A DNA stretch of 64,000 nt from Sphingomonas caeni (lineage in GTDB: Bacteria > Pseudomonadota > Alphaproteobacteria > Sphingomonadales > Sphingomonadaceae). Shown piece after piece: positions 36,825 to 45,279 of this stretch. The translations under genes were made by a program, and so were the position numbers. The stretch's first letter is position 1. The number at the start of each line of letters is the position of its first letter. The notes under the pieces were generated by a model that was given only the letters and a program-made list of their open reading frames with translations, ran no database searches and was not told where the DNA came from. The stretch spans positions 1-64,000 of the forward strand of contig NZ_JAPDOK010000004.1 in NCBI RefSeq assembly GCF_026013415.1, written 5' to 3'.

Positions 36825-38293
36825 TGGCCGGCTTCCCTGTCCAGGCGGCGCAGCGTCGGACCCTCGGGAGGCTGGTCGAAAGCGAAGCGGACGCGGTCGC
36901 CGACCTTATACCCTCGGGCCAGCGCGGGCGTGCCGAGCCGGAAGTGCATCGTCATAGCCGGCCAACGCAGCGCGGGTACGGGTCCGTGGGCAAGCGTGAC
37001 GCCGGTCGCGTCGATCTTCTCGATCCTGCCGACGCCCTCGTAGAGGCTCGACGAAGCACTTGGCATCGGGGCGGAGCCCGTGATCGGCCGGGCCTGGATG
37101 CCCGAGAGGCTCGCCTCGGAATCGAGCAGGAACTGGCCCGACGCCGCGATCTTTTCGCCTTCCGACAATCCGGCGACGATCTCGGTCCGGCCTCCCGCTT
37201 CGGCGCCGGTCCGGACTTCGGCAGGCTGGTAGCGGCCACCCGGCAGCACGAGCATCACCAGGGTTCGCTTGCCGGTGCGGATCACGGCTTCCGACGGGAC
37301 GAGCAGCGCCGACCGGCTGGTGCCGCCAAAGTCGACGCTCGCAAACATTCCCGGCCGCAACCGTCCGCCGCGGTTGGGGAGCTCGATGCGAACCGTCAGG
37401 GTGCGGCTCTCGGCCTGGACGTCTGGAAGGATCGCCGCGACCCGCCCGGTGAAATGCTCGCCCGGAAAGGCCGCAAGCGTGGCGGTCGCGCTCTGGCCGG
37501 GCTTGAGCTGTCCTGCCATCGCCTCGGGGACCGCCGCGTTGAGCCAGACGGTTCCAAGGCCATTGATCTCGGCAAGCGTTTGCCCGGCCGACACGGTCAT
37601 GCCCGCGCGAACGCCAAGCGTCTTGATCGTGCCGCCGGTAGGTGTCGAGACCGTGATGACGTTGTACGGCCGACCGGTGCGCTCCACCGTGCTGATCGTG
37701 CCGGGCGGCATGCCGAGCAGTGCCAGCCGCTGGCGCGCGGCGCGCGTCAGCGCAGCGTCACCGGTTCGCCTGACCGCGAGATATTCGGCTTGCGCGCCGG
37801 CCCATTCGGGAATGAGCAGGTCCGCCAGCGGTGCGCCGGCGCCGATCACGTCACCGGGCGCGCGGCCATAGACGCGCTGGACGAAGCCCGAGGCGCGCGC
37901 CTGGATGATCGCCACGTCGCGCTGGTTGAAATCGATCGTGCCGGTCGCCGTGAGGCCGCTCGCAAGCGTGCCGCGCTCAGCCGTGACGGTCCGGACGCCC
38001 AGGCTTTGCGTCCGCGCGGGATCGATCCGGACGCCGGCGCCGCCCGACGCCTCGTCGGCGTATTTGGGGACGAGCTGCATATCCATGAACGGCGATTTGC
38101 CGGGCTTGTCGAAACGCTGGCTCGGCACCATCGGGTCGTACCAGTAAAGGATCTTGCGGTTGCTCTCGGTCTGCGAAGACTGAGCGCCGGTCCCGCCGAG
38201 ATGCGCGATGCCGTAGCCGGCGCCGCCGGCCACAAGCGCGATCGCCGCTGCGGCGAGCCCGAGTTGCGCGCGGCGCGAGGGTTCGATCGTCAT
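36821..38293 (-). CDS. cusB: CusB-type adaptor with fused C-terminal CusF domain
   Basis: A 490-residue membrane-fusion protein. An N-terminal membrane anchor is followed by the CusB metal-binding motif ([33 protein letters not shown]) with methionines. Barrel-sandwich and beta-barrel segments follow. Residues about 415-480 form a CusF-like domain ([29 protein letters not shown]). A separate CusF gene is also in the operon, so two CusF domains are encoded. The start overlaps cusC and the end overlaps cusA. Confidence 0.93.
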   Translation of the reverse strand: MTIEPSRRAQLGLAAAAIALVAGGAGYGIAHLGGTGAQSSQTESNRKILYWYDPMVPSQRFDKPGKSPFMDMQLVPKYADEASGGAGVRIDPARTQSLGVRTVTAERGTLASGLTATGTIDFNQRDVAIIQARASGFVQRVYGRAPGDVIGAGAPLADLLIPEWAGAQAEYLAVRRTGDAALTRAARQRLALLGMPPGTISTVERTGRPYNVITVSTPTGGTIKTLGVRAGMTVSAGQTLAEINGLGTVWLNAAVPEAMAGQLKPGQSATATLAAFPGEHFTGRVAAILPDVQAESRTLTVRIELPNRGGRLRPGMFASVDFGGTSRSALLVPSEAVIRTGKRTLVMLVLPGGRYQPAEVRTGAEAGGRTEIVAGLSEGEKIAASGQFLLDSEASLSGIQARPITGSAPMPSASSSLYEGVGRIEKIDATGVTLAHGPVPALRWPAMTMHFRLGTPALARGYKVGDRVRFAFDQPPEGPTLRRLDREAGQ

Positions 38294-39516
38294 TGGTCAC
38301 TCCCATAGGTCAGGACCAGCCGCGCCCCATCGCGTGCGACCAGCGCCTCGCGATCGAGCGCCAGGAGTCCCGCGTCGGCAAACATGGACTGGGCCGCGAT
38401 CACGTCGATCAGCGTTGCGCGACCGGCGGAATAGCTCACGATCTCGAGGTCGGCGCGCTGGCGTGCGAGCGGCAGAAGTTCATCGCGCGCCCGCATCCAT
38501 TGCTCGTGATGCATGGCATGATCCGCGAGCCCGGCCTCGAGATCTGCGACGAGCGCTCGTCGCAGATCCTCCTGATCGGCGCGGGCGGCGCCGGCCGATG
38601 CCGTGCTCGCCGCGATCATCGGATCCTGGCGCCGCCGCGTGAACAGTGGCAGGTCGACCCGGACGCCTACGGAAACCATATCCCCGTAGCGCGGGTACCG
38701 TCGCTGATAGCTGACGTCGAATCCCCAGTCCGGACGCTTGTCCGCGCGCGCCACCTCGACGCTCGCTTCACTTTGGCGGGTTCGGGCCATTGCCACCGCG
38801 AGCTCGGGGTTCTGGTCGATTGCGGCGCGGAGCGCCGCAGGATCGATGGCGAACTCGGGAATGGCTCCCTCGATCTGTGGGTTGGGGTCCCCCGTCCAGC
38901 GCGACAGGATAGCGCGCGCCCGGGCGACTTCGGCGGCAATTTCGCTGCGCCGGTCTTCGAGACGGGAGATGGCCTGGCGCGTTTCCAGCGCCTGCGCGGG
39001 GCGGACGGTTCCGGACGTCACCGCGGACGTCGCCGCCGAGACCAGTTCGCGCAACTCGACCAGCACCGAATCGATCAGCGCCAGCCTGCGCTCGGCATAG
39101 GCCAGATCGATCCAGGCAAGCGCCACCGCGATCCGAACGCGCCGACGTTCGGCCATCTGTGCCGCTTCGGCGACGCCGACCCCGGCAGTCGCAAATCCGG
39201 TACGCGCCCGACGCTTGCCTGGGTTCGGGAGGTCCTGACTGATGCCGACCCGCGCCATCGTCATTTCGTCACCGCCGAAGGTGAAGGCGGGCGGGCCCGA
39301 AACCGGGAAATTGTCGAGCCCGAAACTGAGCTTCGGATCGGGAAGCTGGCCCGCCGGTATCACGCTCGATCGCCTCGCATCGACATCGAGCGAACGCGCG
39401 CGCAGCGAGGGCGCCTGCCCGACCGCAAGCGTCAGGGCTTCGTCGAAGGTCAGCGGATCGGCGAACGCCGCGCTGGGGAGCGCCGCGAGCAGCGGCGCGA
39501 GGAATAATAATCGCAT
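38290..39516 (-). CDS. CusC/CzcC-type outer-membrane efflux channel
   Basis: A 408-residue TolC-family protein with a signal peptide (MRLLFLAPLLAALPSAAFA) and two repeats of the long-helix / beta-strand layout (LTFDEALTLAVGQAPSLRAR; QNPELAVAMARTRQSEASVE; AGRATLIDVIAAQSMF). It overlaps cusB by four bases. As the only channel gene on the island, it may also serve the czc pump. Confidence 0.88.
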   Translation of the reverse strand: MRLLFLAPLLAALPSAAFADPLTFDEALTLAVGQAPSLRARSLDVDARRSSVIPAGQLPDPKLSFGLDNFPVSGPPAFTFGGDEMTMARVGISQDLPNPGKRRARTGFATAGVGVAEAAQMAERRRVRIAVALAWIDLAYAERRLALIDSVLVELRELVSAATSAVTSGTVRPAQALETRQAISRLEDRRSEIAAEVARARAILSRWTGDPNPQIEGAIPEFAIDPAALRAAIDQNPELAVAMARTRQSEASVEVARADKRPDWGFDVSYQRRYPRYGDMVSVGVRVDLPLFTRRRQDPMIAASTASAGAARADQEDLRRALVADLEAGLADHAMHHEQWMRARDELLPLARQRADLEIVSYSAGRATLIDVIAAQSMFADAGLLALDREALVARDGARLVLTYGSDQ

Positions 39517-39697
39517 GGAACACTTCCGACCGGAGGTCGATCAGGCCGCGGTTGGGCGAAGGTCCGCGCGTATCGAAGCGAAGTTCGCTTCGATACGCGG
39601 GCATCGCCGCGCCTTTAGGGGCCGATCGTCGGGACGGCGGCAGAGCGCTCGGCATGCGCTCGCGCGCACGCATCAGCCAACCTGCCGCCGAGGCGGA

Positions 39698-40057
39698 TCA
39701 GCCCAGCTGTGTCGGTGGATGTTGCTCGGGTGGGGGGTCGCTGCCTGCGAGCACCGAGGTGGCAGGCCAAAAGACCTGCCGCATGGCCATGCCGGGCTCC
39801 GCGACCGCCGCGGCCTGGTCCTGGACGAGAACCGGCACGACACACCCCATCGCCGCGATGCAGTCAAGCGTCATGCCCTTGCACGGCGTTGGCGCGGACG
39901 GTGGTGCCTTGCGCATCATCTCCATGCAATCGGCGTCCATCCCGGAAACCGCGGCCGGCGCGACCGCCATCCGTGGACCCAGCGCATAGGCCGATTCGGC
40001 GCCGAACAGGCCGATCAGGGCTCCCAGGAGAAGCAGGAAGTGAAGTGCGCGCGGCAT
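39698..40057 (-). CDS. Small secreted Cys/Met-containing protein of the cus operon
   Basis: A 119-residue protein with a signal peptide (MPRALHFLLLLGALIGLFGAE). The mature part has CMEMMRK, CKGMTLDCIAAMGC and repeated methionines, compatible with Cu(I) binding. It is the first gene of the cus transcript, 181 bases before cusC, and divergent from the AraC regulator. It is parallel in place to the His-rich protein of the czc operon. No named family. Confidence 0.6.
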   Translation of the reverse strand: MPRALHFLLLLGALIGLFGAESAYALGPRMAVAPAAVSGMDADCMEMMRKAPPSAPTPCKGMTLDCIAAMGCVVPVLVQDQAAAVAEPGMAMRQVFWPATSVLAGSDPPPEQHPPTQLG

Positions 40058-40254
40058 TGGAGTGGACGCCTAGCCGAAAAACGGTGGAGCAACAATTCGC
40101 GATGAACCTATGCCAGCGGCGCGCGAGGATCCCTTCAATCGCAGGCGGGAGTGCAGCGCGGCATTGGGCTGGGTTAGCGCCTTCAACGCCTACCTCAGGG
40201 AGGCTTCGCCTGATCGCACGACAACGTCTGGAGCGATTGTGCTAGTCCCGGCCG

Positions 40255-41316
40255 ATGTCGAACGCGCCGATTCTCGAACTCTTGCTGCGGGGGGCTGCCG
40301 TGGGCGGCTTTCTCGGCCTGGCGATCGCGATCGGGCGCGGCGGTTTCGCACGTGCGCGGGTTGCCGGCATCTTGTTCTGCCTCGCGGCCGCCGCGCATAC
40401 GTGGACGCAATTGCCGGAAATCCGTCCGGCCCTGGGCGTGGCATGGGTACCGATCTGGTCGCTCTCGGTCGTCGGCGCGGGATTGTTCTGGGCGTTTGCG
40501 ATCGAGCTGTTCGAGGACCGCGCGCGCTTCGAGTTCCGACGCCTGGTACCGATTGCAGCGTTGTTGGCTCTGAGTGTCGGCACGACGATCACAACCGGCA
40601 ATTTCGCGAAGGGCCTCTGGCTCGCCCACAATCTCATCGGCGCGATATTGATGGCGCACGTCCTGTTCATCGTTGCGGCGGGCTGGAAAAGCGATCTGGT
40701 CGAGCCACGCCGGCGACTGCGCGGTCCGGTGCTCGCAGCGGGTGCCACCTATGCGTTTGCCGTCACGGTCGTCGAGTCCGGCGAAATCCTCGGGCGATCG
40801 GCGGAGGCGTTTTCGCCGATCGCGGCCACGCTGCTTTTTGCGATGAGCATGGCCGGGGTGCTGGCGTTCCTGCGCGCCGATGCGGCGCTGTTCGGACCGA
40901 CCGAGGAAGCACCGACGGAGGACGCATCTGAACCGCCGGCCGAGCTGGCGGCAGAGGATGCACGTGCGGCGGCGATGCTGGAGCGATTGATGCGCGAGGA
41001 GCGCCTCTCGCGGGAACCCGGACTGACGGTCGCGGCGCTGGCTGCAAGACTGCGGATGCCCGAATATCGCCTGCGTCGCCTGATCAACCAGCGGCTCGGC
41101 CACCGAAACTTCAACACCTTTCTCAATCAGTGGCGGCTTGCGGAAGCCAAGGAAGCGCTCGCCGACCCCGCGCAGCGCGAAGTGCCGATCTCGACGATCG
41201 CGCTCGATGCCGGTTTCTCGTCGCTCGGCCCCTTCAACCGCGCCTTTCGGACGGAGACTGGTCAGACGCCCAGCGAGTTTCGCACGCGTTCGCTGGGTGC
41301 TAGTGCTATCGCCTAA
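40255..41316 (+). CDS. Membrane-bound AraC-family regulator
   Basis: A 353-residue protein. Residues 1-215 contain about seven hydrophobic helices (GAAVGGFLGLAIAIGRGG, VAGILFCLAAAAHTW, IAATLLFAMSMAGVLAFLR). A helical linker leads to an AraC DNA-binding domain at the C-terminus (LTVAALAARLRMPEYRLRRL, ISTIALDAGFSSLGPFNRAF). Membrane-bound AraC regulators usually sense an outside signal. It is divergent from the cus operon and could control it. Confidence 0.88.
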   Translation: MSNAPILELLLRGAAVGGFLGLAIAIGRGGFARARVAGILFCLAAAAHTWTQLPEIRPALGVAWVPIWSLSVVGAGLFWAFAIELFEDRARFEFRRLVPIAALLALSVGTTITTGNFAKGLWLAHNLIGAILMAHVLFIVAAGWKSDLVEPRRRLRGPVLAAGATYAFAVTVVESGEILGRSAEAFSPIAATLLFAMSMAGVLAFLRADAALFGPTEEAPTEDASEPPAELAAEDARAAAMLERLMREERLSREPGLTVAALAARLRMPEYRLRRLINQRLGHRNFNTFLNQWRLAEAKEALADPAQREVPISTIALDAGFSSLGPFNRAFRTETGQTPSEFRTRSLGASAIA

Positions 41317-41499
41317 CAACCTGATCCGGCGCGCTCTTTTCGGATTCGGCGAGCCGCGTTTCGATTTCGGCTAGCCTGATTTCGACAACGGCGAGCCAAC
41401 CCCGCCGTCATCTGCAATGCGGCTCCCATCGCGCCATTTCGGCGCAGGGAGCACCGCTTGACCCGCATTCATACCGTCGCCGCCCGGCCCATCTTCGAC

Positions 41500-41518
41500 G
41501 TTCCCACTCGGTGGGAAC
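41500..41518. promoter_or_regulatory. Perfect palindrome before methyltransferase gene
   Basis: GTTCCCAC-TCG-GTGGGAAC, a perfect 8-bp dyad with a three-base centre, ends eight bases before the ATG at 41526. It could be an operator or a hairpin hiding the ribosome binding site. Its place argues that the GTG inside it is not the real start. Confidence 0.55.
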
Positions 41519-41525
41519 ACTGACG

Positions 41526-42191
41526 ATGCGCAGACCGCGTTTCATCGCCGAGCAGGCGCGCAATGCGAAAGGGCTGCTGGGGTGGCTGATCGCCTCGATC
41601 ATGGCGCGCGAGACATGGGATGTGAACCAGCGCGCCATCGAAGCGCTGGAGGTCGAGCCGCGCGACCATATCCTCGACGTCGGCTGCGGCCATGGACGCG
41701 GCCTGGCCATGCTGGCGGCGCTAGCGCCGAAGGGCCGCGTTACGGGCGCGGACCCATCGGCGCTCATGGCGGAGATCGCCGTGAAGCGGAACCGCAAGCT
41801 CGTGCGGGCGCGGCGCGTCGGCGTCGTGATCGCGGGCGCCGAGTCGCTGCCGTTTCCGGACGCGACGTTCGACAAGGCGATGTGCATCCATGTCGTCTAT
41901 TTCTGGACCGATCTTGGCGCTGCCCTGCGCGAGATCGCGCGCGTCCTGAAGCCCGGCGGGCGCCTCGTCCTGGTGCTCCGCACCAACGCCAATGCTGCCG
42001 CGGTGCAGGCGTTCCCCATCGACGTCTACAACTTCTCCACGCTCGAAGAGATCGTCACCGCGCTCGAAGTCGCCGGCTTCGCGGTCGATCTGCCGAGTGA
42101 TGCTTCCGCCGCGCAGCACGCCGGCCCGATCCTGATCACGGCCGCCCGGCAGAGGCTTCCAGAACTCGAAAACGCAGGAGTGCGCCCATGA
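41526..42191 (+). CDS. Class I SAM-dependent methyltransferase
   Basis: A 221-residue methyltransferase with the SAM-binding motif ILDVGCGHGRGLAMLA, the acidic loop VTGADPSALM, and motif IV-VI features (FDKAMCIHVVYFWTD, LKPGGRLVLVLRTN). It resembles UbiE/COQ5-type small-molecule methyltransferases; the substrate is unknown. A GTG fifteen bases upstream is an alternative start. Its stop overlaps the next start (ATGA). Confidence 0.85.
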   Translation: MRRPRFIAEQARNAKGLLGWLIASIMARETWDVNQRAIEALEVEPRDHILDVGCGHGRGLAMLAALAPKGRVTGADPSALMAEIAVKRNRKLVRARRVGVVIAGAESLPFPDATFDKAMCIHVVYFWTDLGAALREIARVLKPGGRLVLVLRTNANAAAVQAFPIDVYNFSTLEEIVTALEVAGFAVDLPSDASAAQHAGPILITAARQRLPELENAGVRP

Positions 42192-43024
42192 TCTCGCTCG
42201 ACACCGTGCTGCACGGGCTCACCACCGTGCTGCCCCATGTCCTGATGCTCGAAGGCGGGCGGTACGTCGTCACCGCCGGGCTGGTGAGCCTTGCAACCTG
42301 GATCTTCTGGCGGAGCTGGTTCCGGGCTCGCAAGATCCAGAGCCGGTCCGCGACCGCGAGCGATTATCGCCGCGAGGTGCTCGCGTCCGCGCGCACCGTG
42401 CTTATCTTCACGTTGACCGGCTTCAGCATGTACCTCGCCGTCCGTTCCGGCTGGCTCAGGGTCTACAAGGACTTCTCGGTCCAGGGTCCGGTCTATTTCG
42501 CGGTGACGCTTGCGCTGATGATCGCCGCGCACGACGCCTATTTCTACTGGACGCACCGCGCGATGCACCATCCGCGGCTGTTCCGCGCCTTTCACTGGAC
42601 GCACCACAAGTCGCGCACGCCGACGCCCTGGACCGCCTATGCCTTCGATGCGCCCGAGGCGATCGTCATGGTCGCGTTCGTGCCGATCTGGGCCGCGATC
42701 GTGCCGATGCACGACACCGCGCTCTACATCTTCATGACCTGGCAGATCGCGCGCAACGTGATCGGCCACGCCGGCGTCGAATTCTCGCCCGTTTCCGGGC
42801 GCCGCTCGCGGCTATGGGGCTGGCTCAACACCACCACGCACCACGACCTCCACCACCAGAGTGGGCGCACGAACTATGGGCTCTATTTCAGCTGGTGGGA
42901 CCGCTGGATGGCCACCGAGCACCCCGACTATCAGGCGCGCGTCGCCGAGGTCGCGGAGCGCTCGCGCGCCGCGCGCAAGCCGGGCACGCCCTTTTCACCG
43001 ATGAGACCGGCGGGCGAATCGTGA
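42188..43024 (+). CDS. Sterol desaturase / fatty-acid hydroxylase family protein
   Basis: A 278-residue membrane di-iron enzyme. The three histidine boxes are present: HRAMHH, HWTHHKS and a C-terminal TTHHDLHHQ. Four membrane segments are visible before and between the boxes (LALMIAAHDAYFYW is part of one). The family hydroxylates or desaturates lipids and carotenoids. It is coupled to the methyltransferase in front of it. Confidence 0.92.
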   Translation: MISLDTVLHGLTTVLPHVLMLEGGRYVVTAGLVSLATWIFWRSWFRARKIQSRSATASDYRREVLASARTVLIFTLTGFSMYLAVRSGWLRVYKDFSVQGPVYFAVTLALMIAAHDAYFYWTHRAMHHPRLFRAFHWTHHKSRTPTPWTAYAFDAPEAIVMVAFVPIWAAIVPMHDTALYIFMTWQIARNVIGHAGVEFSPVSGRRSRLWGWLNTTTHHDLHHQSGRTNYGLYFSWWDRWMATEHPDYQARVAEVAERSRAARKPGTPFSPMRPAGES

Positions 43025-43083
43025 TGGGCGGTAGCTTGTATGCGCGCACGGCAATACCCAGAATATCCAGTGAGGGAGCGAGC

Positions 43084-43713
43084 ATGACCGAGGCGATCGG
43101 AGACGAGCGGCACACCCATTGGCAATCCGTCTACGGCACCAAGGCACCGGGCGATGTGAGCTGGTTCCAGGAGCGGCCGGACGTGTCGCTCACACTGATC
43201 GAGGCGACGGGCCTGCCCAGCGAGGCCGCAATCCTCGATGTCGGCGGCGGCGCTTCGACGCTGGTCGACCACCTGCTGGCGTCGGGCCATTCGTCGCTCG
43301 CGGTCCTCGACATTTCCGAAGCGGCGCTGGAGCACGCCCGTAGGCGGCTGGGGAGCGAAGCCGATCGCGTTCAATGGATCGCGTCCGACGTCACGCGCTG
43401 GCGCGCGGCCGCGCCTGTCGATCTCTGGCACGACCGCGCCGTCCTCCATTTCCTGACCGCACGCCCCGATCAGGAGGCCTATTTCGACACGCTCCGCGCC
43501 GCGCTGAAGCCGGGCGGCTGGGCGATCATCGCGGGCTTCGCGCCGGGCGGGCCGCTCAAGTGCAGCGGGCTCGAGATCGTCCAGCACGATGCCGAGAGCC
43601 TGGCCGCGCTTCTCGATTATGAGTTCCGGCTGATCGACACCCGCGACGAGGTGCACCACACGCCCTGGGGCGCGGAGCAGGCGTTCCGCTACCATCTGTT
43701 CTGGCGCGGTTGA
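43084..43713 (+). CDS. Class I SAM-dependent methyltransferase
   Basis: A 209-residue protein. The start MTEAIGDERHTHWQSVYGTK and the motif VSWFQERPDVSL are typical of a small family near thiopurine/tellurite-type methyltransferases; the SAM-binding loop is ILDVGGGASTLVDHLL and FITAR-like ALHFLTARPDQEAYFDT marks the catalytic area. It follows the desaturase-like gene at a distance of 59 bases. Substrate unknown. Confidence 0.85.
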   Translation: MTEAIGDERHTHWQSVYGTKAPGDVSWFQERPDVSLTLIEATGLPSEAAILDVGGGASTLVDHLLASGHSSLAVLDISEAALEHARRRLGSEADRVQWIASDVTRWRAAAPVDLWHDRAVLHFLTARPDQEAYFDTLRAALKPGGWAIIAGFAPGGPLKCSGLEIVQHDAESLAALLDYEFRLIDTRDEVHHTPWGAEQAFRYHLFWRG

Positions 43714-43858
43714 GATCGGCTTCAGTGTCGAGCGACGCTGAGCCGCTTGCGACGGAAGCGACGAAGCATCCTGCGGTGTGATATCCCCTTCCTTTGGGCC
43801 GCCCGGCTATGGACTCCAACCTCCAGCCGCTCGAAACCGGGACCGAAAGGAATCGGCA

Positions 43859-44095
43859 TTGGCATTTATCGATGACCTCCAGGAGGGCGGCGGAAACTTC
43901 ATCTTCAAGCGGACCGAGGGCGGCGCGTCGCTCAGCCCGACCAGCGACCGCGATGCCGACCTCACCTCCTTCCAGAATCTCGTGCGCCGCGTCCGGGCAA
44001 ATGAGGGGGACGGCTATTCGATCCACCTCGAGCACGCCTGCGCGGACCGCCCCGGCGGTCTCATCGACCTGATCGTCCTCGCAATTGACGACTGA
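43859..44095 (+). CDS. Small acidic hypothetical protein (78 aa)
   Basis: Reads MAFIDDLQEGGGNFIFKRTE from a TTG start at 43859 with an AAGGA box upstream. Central part holds SPTSDRDADLTSFQNLVRRV and the end is GGLIDLIVLAIDD. No family is recognised. It heads a plus-strand group with two HExxH proteins and ends 13 bases before the next start. A small leader protein or antitoxin-like partner is conceivable but has no direct support. Confidence 0.6.
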   Translation: MAFIDDLQEGGGNFIFKRTEGGASLSPTSDRDADLTSFQNLVRRVRANEGDGYSIHLEHACADRPGGLIDLIVLAIDD

Positions 44096-44108
44096 TCCCG
44101 GCTCACTT

Positions 44109-45233
44109 GTGAAGTCCGCACGACCCGAAGGCGATTGGGGCATCTGGCAGGGCGACGGCCTGGTGCTGCGTTCGGGAGGGCTGGTCGATCCCGATAGCCT
44201 GCCGCGCTTCGAGCAACTGGCCTGCTCGGTGGTCCGTGATCTCATCGTCGAGACGCGCGAGCTTCACAGCCAGAGCTACTATGCCGATCGCTTCGAGCGG
44301 CTGACCGTCTTCTATGTCAGCAATAACGCGGCAAATGCGCTGGCGATCGAACGCGAGGACCGTCGCGGTATCGCGATCTATATCGGCTTGCTGTGGCGAC
44401 TTTGGGCGGCCTTCCAGATCGGACTGTCCAAACAGGAGTTTCTCGACGGCGCGTTCGATACGCCGCCGCTCACGCTGTCGGCCTCCCCGTCGCTCGTCCT
44501 GCTCAGGGGCGAGCAGCTCGCTTCGGTGCCCGAAGGCTTTTGGCCCGAAGAGCGGCGGCTCGCCCTGTGGGATCTCTTCCAGCGCTCTCTGCTGTTCCTG
44601 CTTTGCCATGAGCTCGCGCATCATGCGCGCGGTCATCTCGACCTTGTGCACGAGAAGCTCGGCCTGGACGGGATCGATGAATTGGCGAGCACAGGGACAG
44701 ACGGGCCGGACCAATGCCTGCTGCGGATGATCGAGTTCGATGCGGACACCGACGCACTCGACATGATCCTGCTGGCCGATATCGACCAGGCCAGGAAGGA
44801 GAATTGGTCGATCGAAAAGTCCGAGGCGCAAGGATTACAGTGGCTGGTATCGATCGCGACGCTGTTTCTGGCTTTCGACCTCGATCACAAATCGGTCGAA
44901 GAGCAATATCGCGGCTCGCATCCGGCCCCCGTCCACCGCGCGGTCCATGCCGTCAGCACCATGGCGCGATCCTACGCCTTCCATTTCGGCTGGGATGACG
45001 AGAAGCGCATCTTCTACGAGGAAGAGGCATGGGAAGCGGCGGGCATCATTGCCGAGGCCGTCGGGATGCCCGAGGGGCGCTGGTTCGGGGAAAGCACCGT
45101 CCTGATGGACCTCGACCGGTACCGTGAGGAAGAGGCGCGGTTCCTCGAGTTCAATGCCTGGCTCACAAGCGAAGTGACCGGCGGCAGCCTTCAACAACCG
45201 CAATGGCTGGCGGAGCTCGGCGCCCCAGCTTAA
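44109..45233 (+). CDS. HExxH zinc metallopeptidase-like protein 1
   Basis: A 374-residue soluble protein with a gluzincin-type site: HELAHHARGH (His167, Glu168, His171 plus a later His) and, about 40 residues on, EFDADTDALD, whose Glu209 is the probable third zinc ligand. The layout resembles the Lit/U49-type and M48-type peptidases; no signal or membrane segment is seen. A TTG at 44085 is an alternative start overlapping the small gene before it. Target unknown. A similar active site is found in the next gene. Confidence 0.68.
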   Translation: MKSARPEGDWGIWQGDGLVLRSGGLVDPDSLPRFEQLACSVVRDLIVETRELHSQSYYADRFERLTVFYVSNNAANALAIEREDRRGIAIYIGLLWRLWAAFQIGLSKQEFLDGAFDTPPLTLSASPSLVLLRGEQLASVPEGFWPEERRLALWDLFQRSLLFLLCHELAHHARGHLDLVHEKLGLDGIDELASTGTDGPDQCLLRMIEFDADTDALDMILLADIDQARKENWSIEKSEAQGLQWLVSIATLFLAFDLDHKSVEEQYRGSHPAPVHRAVHAVSTMARSYAFHFGWDDEKRIFYEEEAWEAAGIIAEAVGMPEGRWFGESTVLMDLDRYREEEARFLEFNAWLTSEVTGGSLQQPQWLAELGAPA

Positions 45234-45279
45234 GCGCTTTGGCGCATCGGGGCTTGCGTCAGCCCGTCCTGGGTCCACC

